NCBI RefSeq assembly: GCF_037038585.1
Contig: NC_092524.1
Location: forward strand, 40,124,001-40,188,000
DNA: 64,000 nucleotides
Direction of reading: 5' to 3'
From: Patagioenas fasciata
Taxonomy: Eukaryota; Chordata; Aves; Columbiformes; Columbidae
The position numbers and the translations under genes are program-made. Under the pieces are notes generated by a model. The model did not search any database, was not told the DNA's origin, and worked only from the letters and a program-made list of their open reading frames with translations. Positions 51,313 through 64,000 of this stretch are shown here, piece after piece; the stretch's first letter is position 1; every line of letters begins with the position of its first letter.

Positions 51313-51690
51313 AATCATAGAATAGTTTGGGTTGGAAGGTACCTTCAAAGGTCATCGAGTCCAACCCCCCTGAAATGAGCAGGGACATCTTCAACTAGAT
51401 AGGGTTGCTCAGAACCTCCTCTAGCCTGGCCTTGAATGTTTCCAGGGCTGGGGCATCTACCACCTCTCTGGGCAATCTGTTCCAGTATTTTATGACCCTC
51501 ATTGTAAAAAATTTCTTCCTCACATCTAGCCTGAATCTCCTCTCTTTTAGTTTAACACCATTATCCCTTGTCTTACTGCAACAGGCCCTGCTAAAAGGTC
51601 TGTCCCCACCTTTCTTATAGGCCCCTTTAAGTACTGAAAGTCTGCAATAAGGTCTCCCCAGAGCCTTATTTAACCTCTGAAAGACACCTG
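51313..51690 (-). mobile_element. CR1 LINE fragment
   Basis: A short 5'-truncated CR1 in minus orientation: AATCATAGAATAGTTTGGG tail, GTCATCGAGTCCAACCCCC, then GGGGCATCTACCACCTCTCTGG and the reverse complement of the ORF2 C-terminus. The end is approximate. Confidence 0.93.
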
Positions 51691-54600
51691 CCTTTTAGTG
51701 TTTGATGGAGTACATCGTAAGAGAGTTATGTCACTAAAAACCTGAAATCATTAATATAACACTTAGATGTCATAATATTTGATTGGTTTAGAGTAACAGG
51801 GATATGTATTGAATGTGTTGAGGAGAGGGATGGAGAGAGGAGGAACGACCTGGGAATGTCAGTCTATTTCATGGCCTTTCAATTACAAGTTGCTGCTGCT
51901 GACTTGACTGCAGTTGCTGTCCTACTGTATTACTGGAAAGTAATTCCTGGGCAATAAACTCTTTTGGATTGTACATACAGACACTGAAGCTTGGGACTGT
52001 ATCTGCCTTTGAGAAGGGGAAGAGTTTTTCTCACTGATTATGGTTCTGGAGGCCAGCCAGATACTGGTGGATGTGTGAAAGTGGATGAGGTGAGGTTCTC
52101 TCTATCTAGCAACCGATATGGAAATATATTTCCTCAGCATCCACTGTGACCATCACCAGAAGATCCAAAATACAATGGAAGTCTGTTTTGTCAGAAGGAA
52201 TTCTGCAAGTATCAGTCCTACAAACATCATCCATCCCTTTTGGTTCTTTAGTGAGGAGGGGAAATTGGTACAGCTTTAGTAGCTCAGCTTAGTTCCACTA
52301 AGATAGAATTCAAATCTCTTGCCCTCTAGCAACAGATTTGTCCAACTGTGTCAAGGCTTTTCTGTTCCACTTCTTCAATTCCCCTGTATCTTCCTCCCTC
52401 TTCTTTTTTTCTATCTAGAAATAAAGAATCAGTGCAAGAATCTTAATGATTTATTTTGATCTTGCATTATTTGAAATTTCAAATACAATTTTAATAATTT
52501 TTAGTTTAGCTTTCATGTACAGAAAGGTTTGAATTATTAAAAAAAAAAAAGACAAAACGCTGCATATAAGTGACTGTCTTACTGCATAGTTCTGCAGTGT
52601 CTTCTTTGACTGAGCAGATAGGATGGGTTACATAGTAGCTGCTGTTACAATACAAAATTTCAGAGTGTAAGGCCTTGACACAATACACGTTGTTTCAGAT
52701 GCTGTTCATGTTTTGTTTTCTATATCTTTTTGAGTATTCTCTCTTGGAGCACTGAGACAGTGCTTGGGGGATTTATAAAATAAGTCCTTGGAAGTGAAAG
52801 AAGGCAGTACATATAGTATTTTCAGGGTAAGGGTTGCTTTTTAGTTACTTCTGAGGAATATAACAAAGACTAAGCAAAAACAATGCTTCATGTTACTGAG
52901 ACAGATAAAATCCAGAGTTAAGAGGCCAGATGTTTTTATTACAATAGCAGTATTTCTGGATCTGTTAAATAATCCAAATGAAACTGCACTGAACATCACA
53001 TTTAAATTCACACATTCTTCAAACGTGTTCTGTTCAAGTTTTCCAGTACATAAGAATACTAATGAAATTGTGAACAAGCCTGACACTAAAATGAATTTAC
53101 AGTTTATTTACTTACATGTTTTATATTTAACATAAAAAAAGTAAGATGCTTGCAACATCTTGGCATATAGTTAAAATTTATGATAACATTACTGTGACTG
53201 AATTATTCAAGAATACAAGAAAAGAAAATGTTTGTTTTTTACTTATCTTTTTAGGCAGTCCTCAAAAAGTGCGATTTGTGTCAGTACTGAAGTGTAATTA
53301 TGTTCCAGAAAAGACACAGCATGGTTTGGAGCCCAGGTAATAATCTCTCAATCATTCCTAGTTCTGTGATAGGCCATCTTTACTCACTCTGGACTATGTT
53401 TATTGGGAACCATGAGCCCGAAGGAGCAAGGTGCTGAGACATCCCCCTAGCTTTAGACTAAACTAGCAGAATTCAACTTAGATTATTGGTTTGGGCATTT
53501 GGCCAACATTGCTGGAGCTGCTGGCAAGAGTGTGAGGCAAAGAAATAACAGGAGAAAGCAAGGAGGCAGTAATGAACCCTCGGGCTGGAGCAGAAGCTAG
53601 TGACAGCAGAGTGTGATTGAAAAATGTGGAGAAACACTACTATGCTACACATTTTATAAGTATTTTTAAAATTCTACATTTCATACAGCAAAAATATACA
53701 CGTATTTTCAGGCATTTTTAGATATGCACACAACTACACACAAACATATATGCAAAATATATGTTGTTGTATAAATATTAATATTCCATTTTTTGAGTGT
53801 CTAGAATATTAGGTGAAATTCCAGCAAAGTTTTTATACTTAATTCCCTGAAAATTGTGTTGGTAGATATTTTTGAGAGGAAAACAAAATAAGATTCTGAG
53901 TTGCTCCAGTTTGTCAAGCTGTTAAATTTTTATTTAGGGCTTCTTAGGAACATGTAAATAAAGACAAAGTGGAAGAATAAGCACATGCTTGTGGAAACAA
54001 CACGAATTTCACCCCTTGGAAAGCAATTATTAAATTCAAGAATGGTTACTGACCTCAGTGTTCATTTTGCTGGTAGACAGTGAGTAAACAAGCTGTAATG
54101 TCATCTACAATATAAAGTTATAAACTTAAAGTCTTAGCTTGCCACCGTCAAACTCAAGGGCAAAGCTCCAGCTGACTTCACTGGAGCAAGGATGAAGTAT
54201 GGGACTAAATAAAGTTTGAGCTAGCTTGAAATCTATTGTACACAGACTCATTTCTGTTGTCGTAAATGTGTCCTATATACCACTTTTCTCTACATAAAGA
54301 GAAAAGTTTCTGAGCGTCTGTTATTTTACATTTGTACTTTACTGAGGGCAGGAGATTTTATTTCTAACACTGGCTTAATTATTCTGAATTTCTTTCAGTA
54401 ACTTTATTCTATTTGGCTTCACATTATATTTTGGACTTTTAGCCCCAAACTACAGATATTTGCAATAGGTTATAATTAAGAAAAAAAGAAATTTTAAGAC
54501 TAGCAGCTTCCTTTAGAATGCCTGCTAATCTACTTAACTGATTCCCTCTTTCTCTTATAGTTTACCTTAGCCATTCTTTCAGTTTTTCCAAAACAGAATT

Positions 54601-57600
54601 TCTTGTGGGGCTTATAAAATGTATTTTGCACCCTAGACACTTTACTCTGTTTGAATTAATGTTTTCTTTGGATTTCTTACATGTGTTAATTCCTGAATTT
54701 CTGTGTAACTAGGACTAGATTGTTTTTGCAGTTGTAGCTTTGACTGTATTAAAACACTTCTGAGTCTATTATCACCTGCTTCAATTCTATTCCTTTCCTT
54801 TAGCTGAGCCTAAGAAGAGAGTTATTGTTATAGCTTTAAATCAAAATCAGAAATAAGAAAGTCCACATGTAGCATAATCATAAGTCCATGTCCTTAGGTG
54901 CCTATTCAATTCCTATTTATTTTTCTGTGTTCTGTTTTTCAACTAATAACTGATCCTTTTCTTCTTTTAAATCTTCCCTTAGGAACTGTCTATTAAATTA
55001 AGAGCTGATTTAAGAACAGCATTCTGTCCAATCACAGTGCTTTAGAAAAACAGTACTTTAAAAAAACCCTTACTTTCCATTTTGAAACTGCAGATTACCA
55101 GTCATCTGTTTTACCTCAATGGGAACCTAAAATGGGAGTCTTACTATTATATAGCCTTGAAATGCTCATGAAATACCAGAAAAAGTGGTGCTTATTCCAT
55201 TTATCTGAGAAACTAAATCCTTCACTTCTCACACATCCACAATGTGCATTAACATGCATAGAAATTTTTGATCTGTGAAAATTGCAGGACAATGCCTGTT
55301 GTGCACCATTATTTATACTACAAGATATGAGGGTTAACTGTATGCCTTAGAGAGTGGCTGACCCAGCAATTGTCACTCAAAACCAAAAATAAAACAGCTG
55401 TGTACAGTAAGTTATAACACAGAACAGATAGTTATGGGCATTGCTATAAGTTCCTTGAAAAGACCTAGAGTAAGTTGAACTAAAAGACTCTTTTTTATTT
55501 TTTAAGAAAGTACTGAAAAGGAAAGAAATGGAGTTTGGAAGCACCATCTTTCCATCTTTTTTTCTCCTATAAGACAAAATTGGATGCACTGGTAAACTAA
55601 TATTACTGACTAGTAGAGGATATGGGGAGCAAAACATTGTCTATAATAAAGATAGCTAACAAATGTGGGAGATGGGAGACAGAATGAGCAAATATGCAGA
55701 ATGTGAAAGAACAGGAACAGGCTACTGAATCAGCCAGTTGACAAGGCCTTAAAGTATGACTTCACTCATACTTCCTTAACTTAAGCAATGACATATGATA
55801 TTTTTCTTCAGAAAAAAAGGACTGGAACAATATCTGTGAGGGCCTCAGTTATGAGCACACAATCTAGTCTGGGCAAAGATCAACACAATATATTGTTACT
55901 GGCAGGAAGATTGTTGCTCAGGAGGATACTCAGCATCTGACTTAGTGAGATACTGCAATTCTGACTTAGATGCTCTGAATATCCCTCTGAAGAAACATAT
56001 ATTCCTCCATTGACTAAATAAGGAGCCCAGGGAGATGAACTTTAACTTGTAAGAAAAAATATGGAAAAGGGAAAATAAGTTACAATATTTTTGCAAACTG
56101 TGTACCTCACTTGCCCCTCAGAGGTTCAGTTCTTCTCTTTCTTCCTTCACTGCAGCAGGGAGGCAGTGTGATACACCCTTATTTTTCATGGCACTTCAAG
56201 TGCTTCTTTGTAAATCAGTAAGATTATATAGACTAGCACATTCAAAGGATGAGAGTCCAGTTAATGCCAGTTCACTTCCTTAACCAAGTTTGCAGTGGAA
56301 ATATAAAAGCTCTGCGGGATCTACTTTTCCTCCTCATACTAAAACTTGTGTAAGAACCTCTGCTGCAAGGGGATAGATATAATGTAGACTATATGATGGA
56401 AGCAGAAGTATTATAAAACATATTCTTTTTAGTTGTATTTGCTTTAGAATTTTGCCAGCGTTGTTGTTGACATATTAAATAATTTTCTCTATATTGGAAT
56501 TTATTTTTCTTTTAGAATGTGATTGAAAATGAAAGGAGAAATTGAGTACCCCTTTACTTTGCTGGTGTTTAGATTATTCAGTGTTCTATGTATCCATTGT
56601 AATAGACTAAGATGTATTACAGCTTAACTCACTTTAGGAAATGCAAGGGTAGGCAGATTCTTACTTTTAATTTGATGAATAGCTCAACATTTGATATTGT
56701 TAAAAGTTCTTAAGTATTATATATACTTAAAAAGAGCTTAGGGAGAAATGACATTTAAAGAAAGTCCAGCCATAGAAGCATTTTATAAGAATTTTACATC
56801 TCAAAAACAAATGAAAAACTGTTAGAACACTTGGAGATGCCAAAAAAATATTTTTCTGCTTTTATGTAATCTTTTCCTGAGCTTGTACAGCCCTGGACAT
56901 TTGTATTAGCTCTTGCTTGAAATTTGCAGAAATATGCGTCATTTCATGGTTACAGTAAATCTCAGCAATAACCCCCAATTTATAAGAGACAGAACACTGT
57001 GAAGAAGGATTTTACAATCCCTTAACAATTTATAGTTTATAATGATGTCAGATATATAAATTTGTGAGCTGAAATATAGTCTTACAGGCTCATTTGGCTA
57101 CTCATGTTTGGTATCAGAGAAACAAAATTTGTATAAATATGGATCTGGGGCCTACTACATATTTGTTCTGGATCTGCTACCATAATCAATGCTACTTAAA
57201 GTTACCATTCCTGGCTCGGGTACTGGTAATACAGAATGAATGAAGATTCTTCAGAGGCTTTTAGTAGTTTAGGAGTATTGTAGGTAGACTTCCTTGTTGA
57301 TGTTGAGCTCTTCTACAGCAGCATCCACAAATCCACAATGCGTCACTCTGGAAGACAATGATTTGGTCCTTTTTATTGATGTCTTCACCACCTCATGGCT
57401 GGCCTGGAGGGACACAGTGTATTTCGTAAATTTTATCCTCAGTGAGTATCCCAAGTGATATAATTTTGCATACCCTCAATCTTATTTCCTACTTTATTTC
57501 AGGGCCTGACCATCCTGAATTTCCACACTGCACACATGTTAGTTTGCTTCTGGGTCTCCTTCCTTCTTCACACAAAGATATTTAGATCACCGGGCGCTAC

Positions 57601-59604
57601 CTGAGGTCAAAAGGAGATCAAAGCCAACTGACAAGTAGCGTGGCTATGGTGGTGAAAGCAGAGTGAATGCAAACAGTACTCACATTGTGACAGGAGGGAC
57701 AAAGTCTTTTTTTTATTCCTAGGGAAGATCCACAAAGACAATATAAAGCCTACCTTCTTTCCCAGCACCGGCTTTGCATAGATTTCAAAACCAAGGACCA
57801 ATATATTAAAAACAGTGCTTGGAGTTTTCAACATTTACATTAGCCCGTGACATACTTACTCTGTGGTAAGGGTAAAGTATATCTTTGTGGGACACTCTGG
57901 GATTAAGGTATTATTTCCTCAGAGAGGTAAGGATTATCAACATAGGCCAGCTCAACTGCAAGGTGCACTGCAGTGAGTATTTTTCAACTAAGTTAAAGTA
58001 ACTTATGTAAAGAAAAGTTTAAAAGGTAAAAAAGCACTCTTCCCATAGACAAGAGAATTAGAAAACATACAGGAAACATGTTTAGTACTGTTTCTTAGTA
58101 CCCTACTGGAGAAAGCTCACAGTGATTACTTTGATATGCAAATAACTCTGTAAAATAGAATAGTCCTCTCATACTGTGCTCTTTGATAAATTACAGACTC
58201 ATAGAAAATCACACAGCTTGAATAATACATTGGAAACTTTTCTAAAAATCACTGTTTGCTTTTAAGAAACTATACATCCATGTCAAATATTCCTAAAGTC
58301 AAAATGGGAGATTCCAAAATGACTTTCATATGGTCCAGGATCAAATATGAATTTTGGATTTGTCCTGAGGCAGTACAATTCTTCACAACTGTAAGCCTCA
58401 TTTTATTCCTCACAAACATGAAAAAATAAAGAGTGAAAGAAAGCAAGGGTGAGATTAAGAAGACAGTGGTAGATAATTATACAAGAAACATGTTTTTCCC
58501 TTCAGACTACACAAATTACTTGTCATTTGGCATATACTTTTTCAAGTGTTATTTAATTAAAATAAATGAGAAACATTCAAGTTAAATTTAGCATAACAAA
58601 TTATATTAGCTTCACGGTATGATAAGAACATATATTACTATTTCCAACACTTTTTCCAGTGGATTTATTCTGTTTTGTGAACATTATTCTTGTTCTTCAT
58701 ATTAGGAAAGGAACACTTCTCATTGCTATTTAAATCCTTTACAGATAAAAGAGAACATTTGGATGAACATATTTGGTTATGCTGTCTCTATAACTGTACT
58801 TTACTATGCCGTGCTTTGTGAAGTGCATACACACAGGGCAGAGTAAGATTTCTGACTTTGGAGAGGTTTCACATATTTTGACTGGTCACAATTTAAATAT
58901 GTGTATATCTTCTGATTATGGGAAATTGTGATCTATATTTATCATAAGAATAAAGTAAGAAGAACATCCACTGGTTATTATAGGAGTAATTTATCTGGAT
59001 TATGAATCAGATTTTATTCATAAATGTAGGACATGCTTTTGCAGAATAATTATAAATGATTCTCATAGCTGCAGGGTTTTTTTCCTCCAACTTTTTTTTT
59101 TTTTAATTCCAGTAGGTGAATATCAAAATTTTTTAGTATCCTTATGAAACTAACATGCTTAAAAAAATAAAAACTTGTTAGATGGAGAATTTAAAGTAAC
59201 TTCAATAGACATTAGTTGTTTTTCAACCTTGCCATCCTAAATCAGTATTTGCTATTTACTCTTAATAAATGGATATTTCTAACTATAATAATAATAATTT
59301 CTAATTTACCTTTTTAAGGCATTCTGTTGAAATTTGTTGTATGATGAATGCAGAAACTTAAGAGGAAAAAAAGAAGTAATAGAATTATGTATTTTAACGT
59401 ATCTGAGAAAAGTCAACAGGAGAGCGGAAAAATATTGCTGAAAATTCATCAGAGTTTTTAAAAGTGAAAAGTGTGATTACTTGATAATGAGTATGAGAGA
59501 AATACATGTACTTTGGATTTAAATTTGACTTTTTAGGGCAATATGAATTATATAGTATGCAAACCCATGCCTAAAACAAATAAATGTATTGCATAATACT
59601 ATAT
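51691..59604. other. Gene-free AT-rich region
   Basis: No gene, RNA gene or transposon recognised. Mixed-composition patches at about 52.0-52.4, 53.4-53.6 and 57.2-57.8 kb could be diverged repeats or conserved non-coding sequence, which I cannot tell apart without alignment. Confidence 0.6.
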
Positions 59605-60215
59605 TCACAGAATCACAGAATCACAGAATGTTAGGGATTGGAAGAGACCTCAAAAGATCATCTAGTCCAATCCCCCTGTCAGAGCAGAAACACTTAGATG
59701 AGGCTACAGAGGAAGGTGTTCAGGCAGGTTTTGAATGTCTCCAGAGTAGGAGACTCCACAACCCCCCTGGGCAACCTGTTCCCCTGTTCTGTTACCCTTA
59801 CTGAGAAGAAGTTTCTTCTCAAATTTTTAAGTGGAACCTCTTGTGTTCCAATTACCCCTTGTCCTGTAACTGGTTGTCACCATGAAGAGCCTGGCTTCAT
59901 CCTCCTGACACTCACCCTTTACATATTTGTAAACATTAATAAGGTCACCCCTCAGTCTCCTCTTCTCCAGGCTAAAGAGACCCAGCTGCCTCAGCCTTTC
60001 CTCATAAGGGAGATGCTCCACTCCCTTAGTCACCTTTGTGGTTCTGCACTGGACTCTCTCCAGCAGTTCCCTGTCCTTCTTGAACTGCAGGGCCCAAAAC
60101 TGGACACAATATTCCAGATATGGTCTCACCAGGGCAGAGTAGAAGGGAAGGAGAACCTCTCTGGACCTACAAGTTGACTTGCATTCACTAGTTATAATAC
60201 ATCTTAACATCTTCA
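59605..60215 (-). mobile_element. CR1 LINE fragment
   Basis: A minus-orientation CR1 with a tail of three TCACAGAA units, followed by about 0.6 kb of 3' end and ORF2 C-terminus. A 129-codon minus-strand frame retains [20 protein letters not shown] and [20 protein letters not shown]. The frame ends before the normal C-terminus. This is the least disrupted CR1 frame here, suggesting a younger insertion. Confidence 0.94.
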
Positions 60216-63200
60216 AATAGCTTAAGATTTCTCAGCAGCACACCAAGAGGTGGATGCTTTCACTGACTAGGATGCTAAGTTACAAGGGCTATTTGTGGAG
60301 GCTTTAAAGATACGTTTCTTTTTCCACTGGCTATTTAGAGAATGTATATGTTTAGTCCAGAAGAGATAATTCAGCTGCTGCCTGAAATTTAGGCAAATGT
60401 AAGAAGCTTGAATAATATAGAGTGACTACTGGTAAGTAGAAAAAGGCACTTAGCAGCCCAATCCTTAGAAAGAGAAAAAACATCTTTGATATTGCAGAAC
60501 AGTCAGGTAACTGTTGCCTGTGCTGTGCCAGATGAGAACATGAATTAGGCAAAAATGTTTTGGCTACTCTGGAATCCAGAGCAACTGCTTTCCTTGAGTC
60601 CTGAAAGTATTAATAAAATTTGCATGTCCTCAGTAAAAAGTTGGTGAGAAAAAAAACTGTTGCATGAAGCCTGTACATGCCTGCGATTCTTCTAGCACGT
60701 GACAACGTGGGAAAAACAGGCATCTTTAGGCACAATATGCCAAACTATACCTAATGGAAAAACAGAGAGAAATATAATGGCAAAATATAATGGCAAAGTG
60801 AAGTAATAAATACCAAGAACAGCTATATTCTCTAGACCTACCAAAACTGCTACGACAAGATATTGAACTGTAGTCAGAAGGAAAAAGTGGATGTCCCCAG
60901 GCAGCAGAGGCTTAGTTGGCATAAAGAGGAGAAAGCTCAACTATTTTTTTTTCTGTGTGTTTAGAAAGTTAATGGGATGTTTACAAACACAAGAAAAGTA
61001 AGACAAAGTGAAGTCTTAGTCTCAAAAATTTAATGCCTTTAAACTTCTAAATATCTGTTGAATAACGTATATAAAATAGTAATTTGTTTGCTAATAAATA
61101 TCTGAGAGTTCAGAAATCAACATTTCAACTGTTTCCTTTATTTTTAAGAATGATTCTAAATATTGATGTTATACTCCTGTGAATGTTTTGTAAAATAATT
61201 CACTTTTTTTGATCAGTTTGTCATCTGAGGAACCCACATATTTATAGTTTTATTTTATTAAATTTTTCTTAGTTGTATTTTCATTTCATTTCCAAGTTGT
61301 CAAAGTCCAAATTTATAGCAAAGATCATCAATTAAGAAGATAATCACTGCTTCTCTGGCTGACAGAAGACTTATGGTCGTCCTCCTCAAAGATTCAATTT
61401 TCTCAGAGTTATGTAAAGAACAGACAAAACAGGAAAACAAAGATTTGAAGTGGAAATGTCCAAGTTCATACAGTAGGTGAAGCAATAAATAAGGAGGAGT
61501 CCATAAGATTCCACAGGATATGCAAGCAAGCTTCATATTTATTAAGATCTGCTATTTTTCATATTGGATAAGTCACAGGAATTTTTGAGCAACAGTATTG
61601 ACCTTTTCTCTTTTTTTATGGAAGGAAATAAATTAGGGAACAAAATCTCCTTAGTGCAGCTGATCCTTTAGTGATCAGGAGAGTGATCACACTGTGCACA
61701 GCAGGAAAACACAGCAACTTAAAGTTCTGGCATTAAAATTTCAGAATAAATGCTGAATATACCGAGATAATGGGCTTTTATTTTGGCAGTACTGATTTTC
61801 TAAAGAAACTAGCTCAGTAGTTTCAATATCTTCTGAGTTTTTTACCTAGACCATTTGTGAATTTTGGAAATTCACAATTTTGGAAACTATTCTCTTTCTG
61901 TGGCATCATTTTTACCTCTGAGACAAAACACAGCTGCACAAATCTTTACAGCCAGGAAAAGGAGAGAAATTAATGTGATGTTTGCTCAGAAAGTGTTCAA
62001 TAAACACAAAAACTTTCTGCAGAAATCTCCAAATAATATAAATATACCAATTTATTTTCATCAAAGACAAAACATATAGCAGTGGTATTTTCAGTTGTAG
62101 ACTGTTATACTTAACATAGAGACTTACCTGCCTGAATTAATCAAAATAATATAAAGAGAATAAAAATAAATATTAAAATAGACTGCAGTAAGTTTCCTTA
62201 ACATTGTGTTGTAGTATCTTTTAAGCCTGAAAATATAACAAAGCCTACATTACCACACTTGATGTTGCACCTAACACAATTATCACAAATAAGCCCATGC
62301 TTCCCAGTCCTTTTCTTGGTTATGGGACAGGACTCCTAATCAGTAATCCATTTTCTGCAATAAAATTTTGCTCACAGTCACTATCCATGCCATCATAATT
62401 AGGCAGTACACTTACATTAACAAAAGACAACTTACATTGTCTTTTGAAGGCTGTTCTAAAGATGCTCTGAAGACCAAATTTGCTCTCTGAACAGGACAGT
62501 AAAACCCAGTGAGACTCAAATACTGCTGAAGGATGTTCCTTGCTGAGTGAGTCTCATCTACTTAAGTATGCCTGTTGGCTCTACATATACTGCTCAAGAG
62601 AGAGCTTTTTGGATGTGAAGTGAGCTTTTCAGAAGACAAGCAACACTGAAGATACATGGCCTCTCCCAAAACTTCTGAAAGAACAGAGCCAGTTTAGCCC
62701 TTTCTCACACAAACACAAGCTCCTGTCCTTGTAATGATCTGACACTTTACCAGGCAAACTGATGGTATAAATGCTCCTCTCCACACCTAAGCAGCCATGG
62801 CTGTCTATGATTTGTCTTACCCTATCACTATTATGGCTTAAATACTTGCTGTTCTGATCATAGTAGTTCAGATGGAAAACATGTTATGCTACACGCAAGA
62901 AGAGGGATGATGTATAATGCTGCATGCAGCTGTGATTATTACCTACACATACAAGTAATATAAACCTTTTCTATTTTTTTTTTTTTTTTAATGCAGTAGC
63001 ATTTGCACCAGCTTCCAATTTTGTGTACCACTTTCTCCTCCTTCAGAACCAAGCTGGCAATTCTCATCTTGAATAGCTTTAAAATTGCTCACAGCAATCA
63101 ATGACAACTGAGGCATCACTAAAGAATTTCTTTTATCTCCAAGCTCCAATTTAGATCAGTCATTAAGCTTGAGTAAGCTTGAGCTGTCAGAACATTGTCC

Positions 63201-64000
63201 CTCATCACATGCTTTAAGCACAAAAAGTCAGCTTCAAAATCAAATTTGTTCTATCTCTTACTACATTTTGTAATGGTCTAGTATGAACAATAAACTTTAG
63301 TGAAATAGTACTGTCAATCTTTAGAACTCAGCTATATGAGCTTTTTATCTAAGGAAGGCTGCTGTACCTCAAATATGATCCATACTGAATAATTTCCTTG
63401 TATTTCTCCTTTTCTGCTGTTTGATCTTGGTGATGTATGCCACATTGTTGTATACTACCTTTTTTAATAAGCATCCATTTTAAAAACATGAAATGAAAGT
63501 ATAAATTCAAATATGAGGAGGAAAACATCTAAGTGTCTAAATATCTGACATATCAAATATATGAAGACAAATAGAAATTCTTTTGCAATATCTCTACATA
63601 AGCAGTCTTTGTTTCAGACAGAATTCAGTCTTAAAACAGAGTGTGCAAATTTCAAACCTCCGCTTTGGCTATATTTCTGAATTCATACTGGAACCCTTTT
63701 CAACTGTCTCTTAAAATAAACTGGTAATTTTTTAGTTCTTTAGATTCACCTGAAATCTGCTTTCATGAGCAGACCGAAGTTGACAACAAAAATCTGGCCT
63801 GAACAGGTTGTTTGACTTTCTGATAGTGATCTGAATTCTTGGTTTAAGTTTGAAAAAAGTGCTGTAAGAACTCTGTGATTTACAGTATATAAATACTGCA
63901 ATCTCTTTCAAATGAAACTATTTACATACTTTAAGTCATGTCAGTACTTTTAGGAGGCCCTAAAAGTAGAACGAACAAGGCGATACTGTCAAATGATGTT
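60216..64000. other. Gene-free AT-rich region to the window end
   Basis: Nothing recognised apart from short homopolymer runs such as the poly-T near 62976-62990. A mixed-composition patch at 62.5-62.8 kb is unclassified. Confidence 0.6.

Overview
This is vertebrate, almost certainly avian, genomic DNA. It is AT-rich and intron- and intergene-dominated, and carries several 5'-truncated CR1 LINEs with the ATTCTRTG-type 3' tail found in birds. One CR1 is split by a solo LTR of an avian endogenous retrovirus. No bacterial-style operons, tRNAs, rRNAs or CRISPR arrays were seen. Nearly all long reading frames are chance frames, low-complexity frames or CR1 relics.

The one gene recognised with confidence is the 5' end of NOVA1, the neuronal KH-type splicing regulator, on the minus strand. 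Coding exon 1 (19286-19421) gives the MMAAAP start and the N-terminal nuclear-localisation segment. Coding exon 2 (17296-17439) gives the first half of KH1 with its GKGG loop. A roughly 2.3-kb CpG island (about 18540-20830) covers exon 1 and the promoter area, which has two CCAAT boxes, a GC box and long polypurine/polypyrimidine tracts next to the start codon. From 17295 down to 1 is NOVA1 intron 2; the rest of the gene lies beyond the left edge.

The most interesting item is inside intron 2. At 9527-9666 (minus) there is an open 140-nt segment with a good acceptor and a consensus donor. Its phases (1 in, 0 out) are those needed to replace the normal exon 3. Its encoded end reads like the C-terminal strand and helix of a KH domain, so it could be a mutually exclusive alternative second half of KH1. 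This is inference from sequence and splice phase and needs transcript evidence.

From about 20.8 kb to 64 kb, upstream of NOVA1, no gene is recognised. This fits the large gene desert upstream of NOVA1 (towards FOXG1) known in amniotes. It holds CR1 fragments at 24.1, 29.6/30.3, 31.4, 51.3 and 59.6 kb, the nested LTR, a four-block pentanucleotide pyrimidine microsatellite at 40.5-41.0 kb, and CTCF-like motifs at 22.8, 34.0 and 41.9 kb. It also holds a dispersed 57-bp duplication with target-site-like flanks near 46 kb and an isolated GC-rich patch with a G-quadruplex motif at 49.7-50.1 kb.
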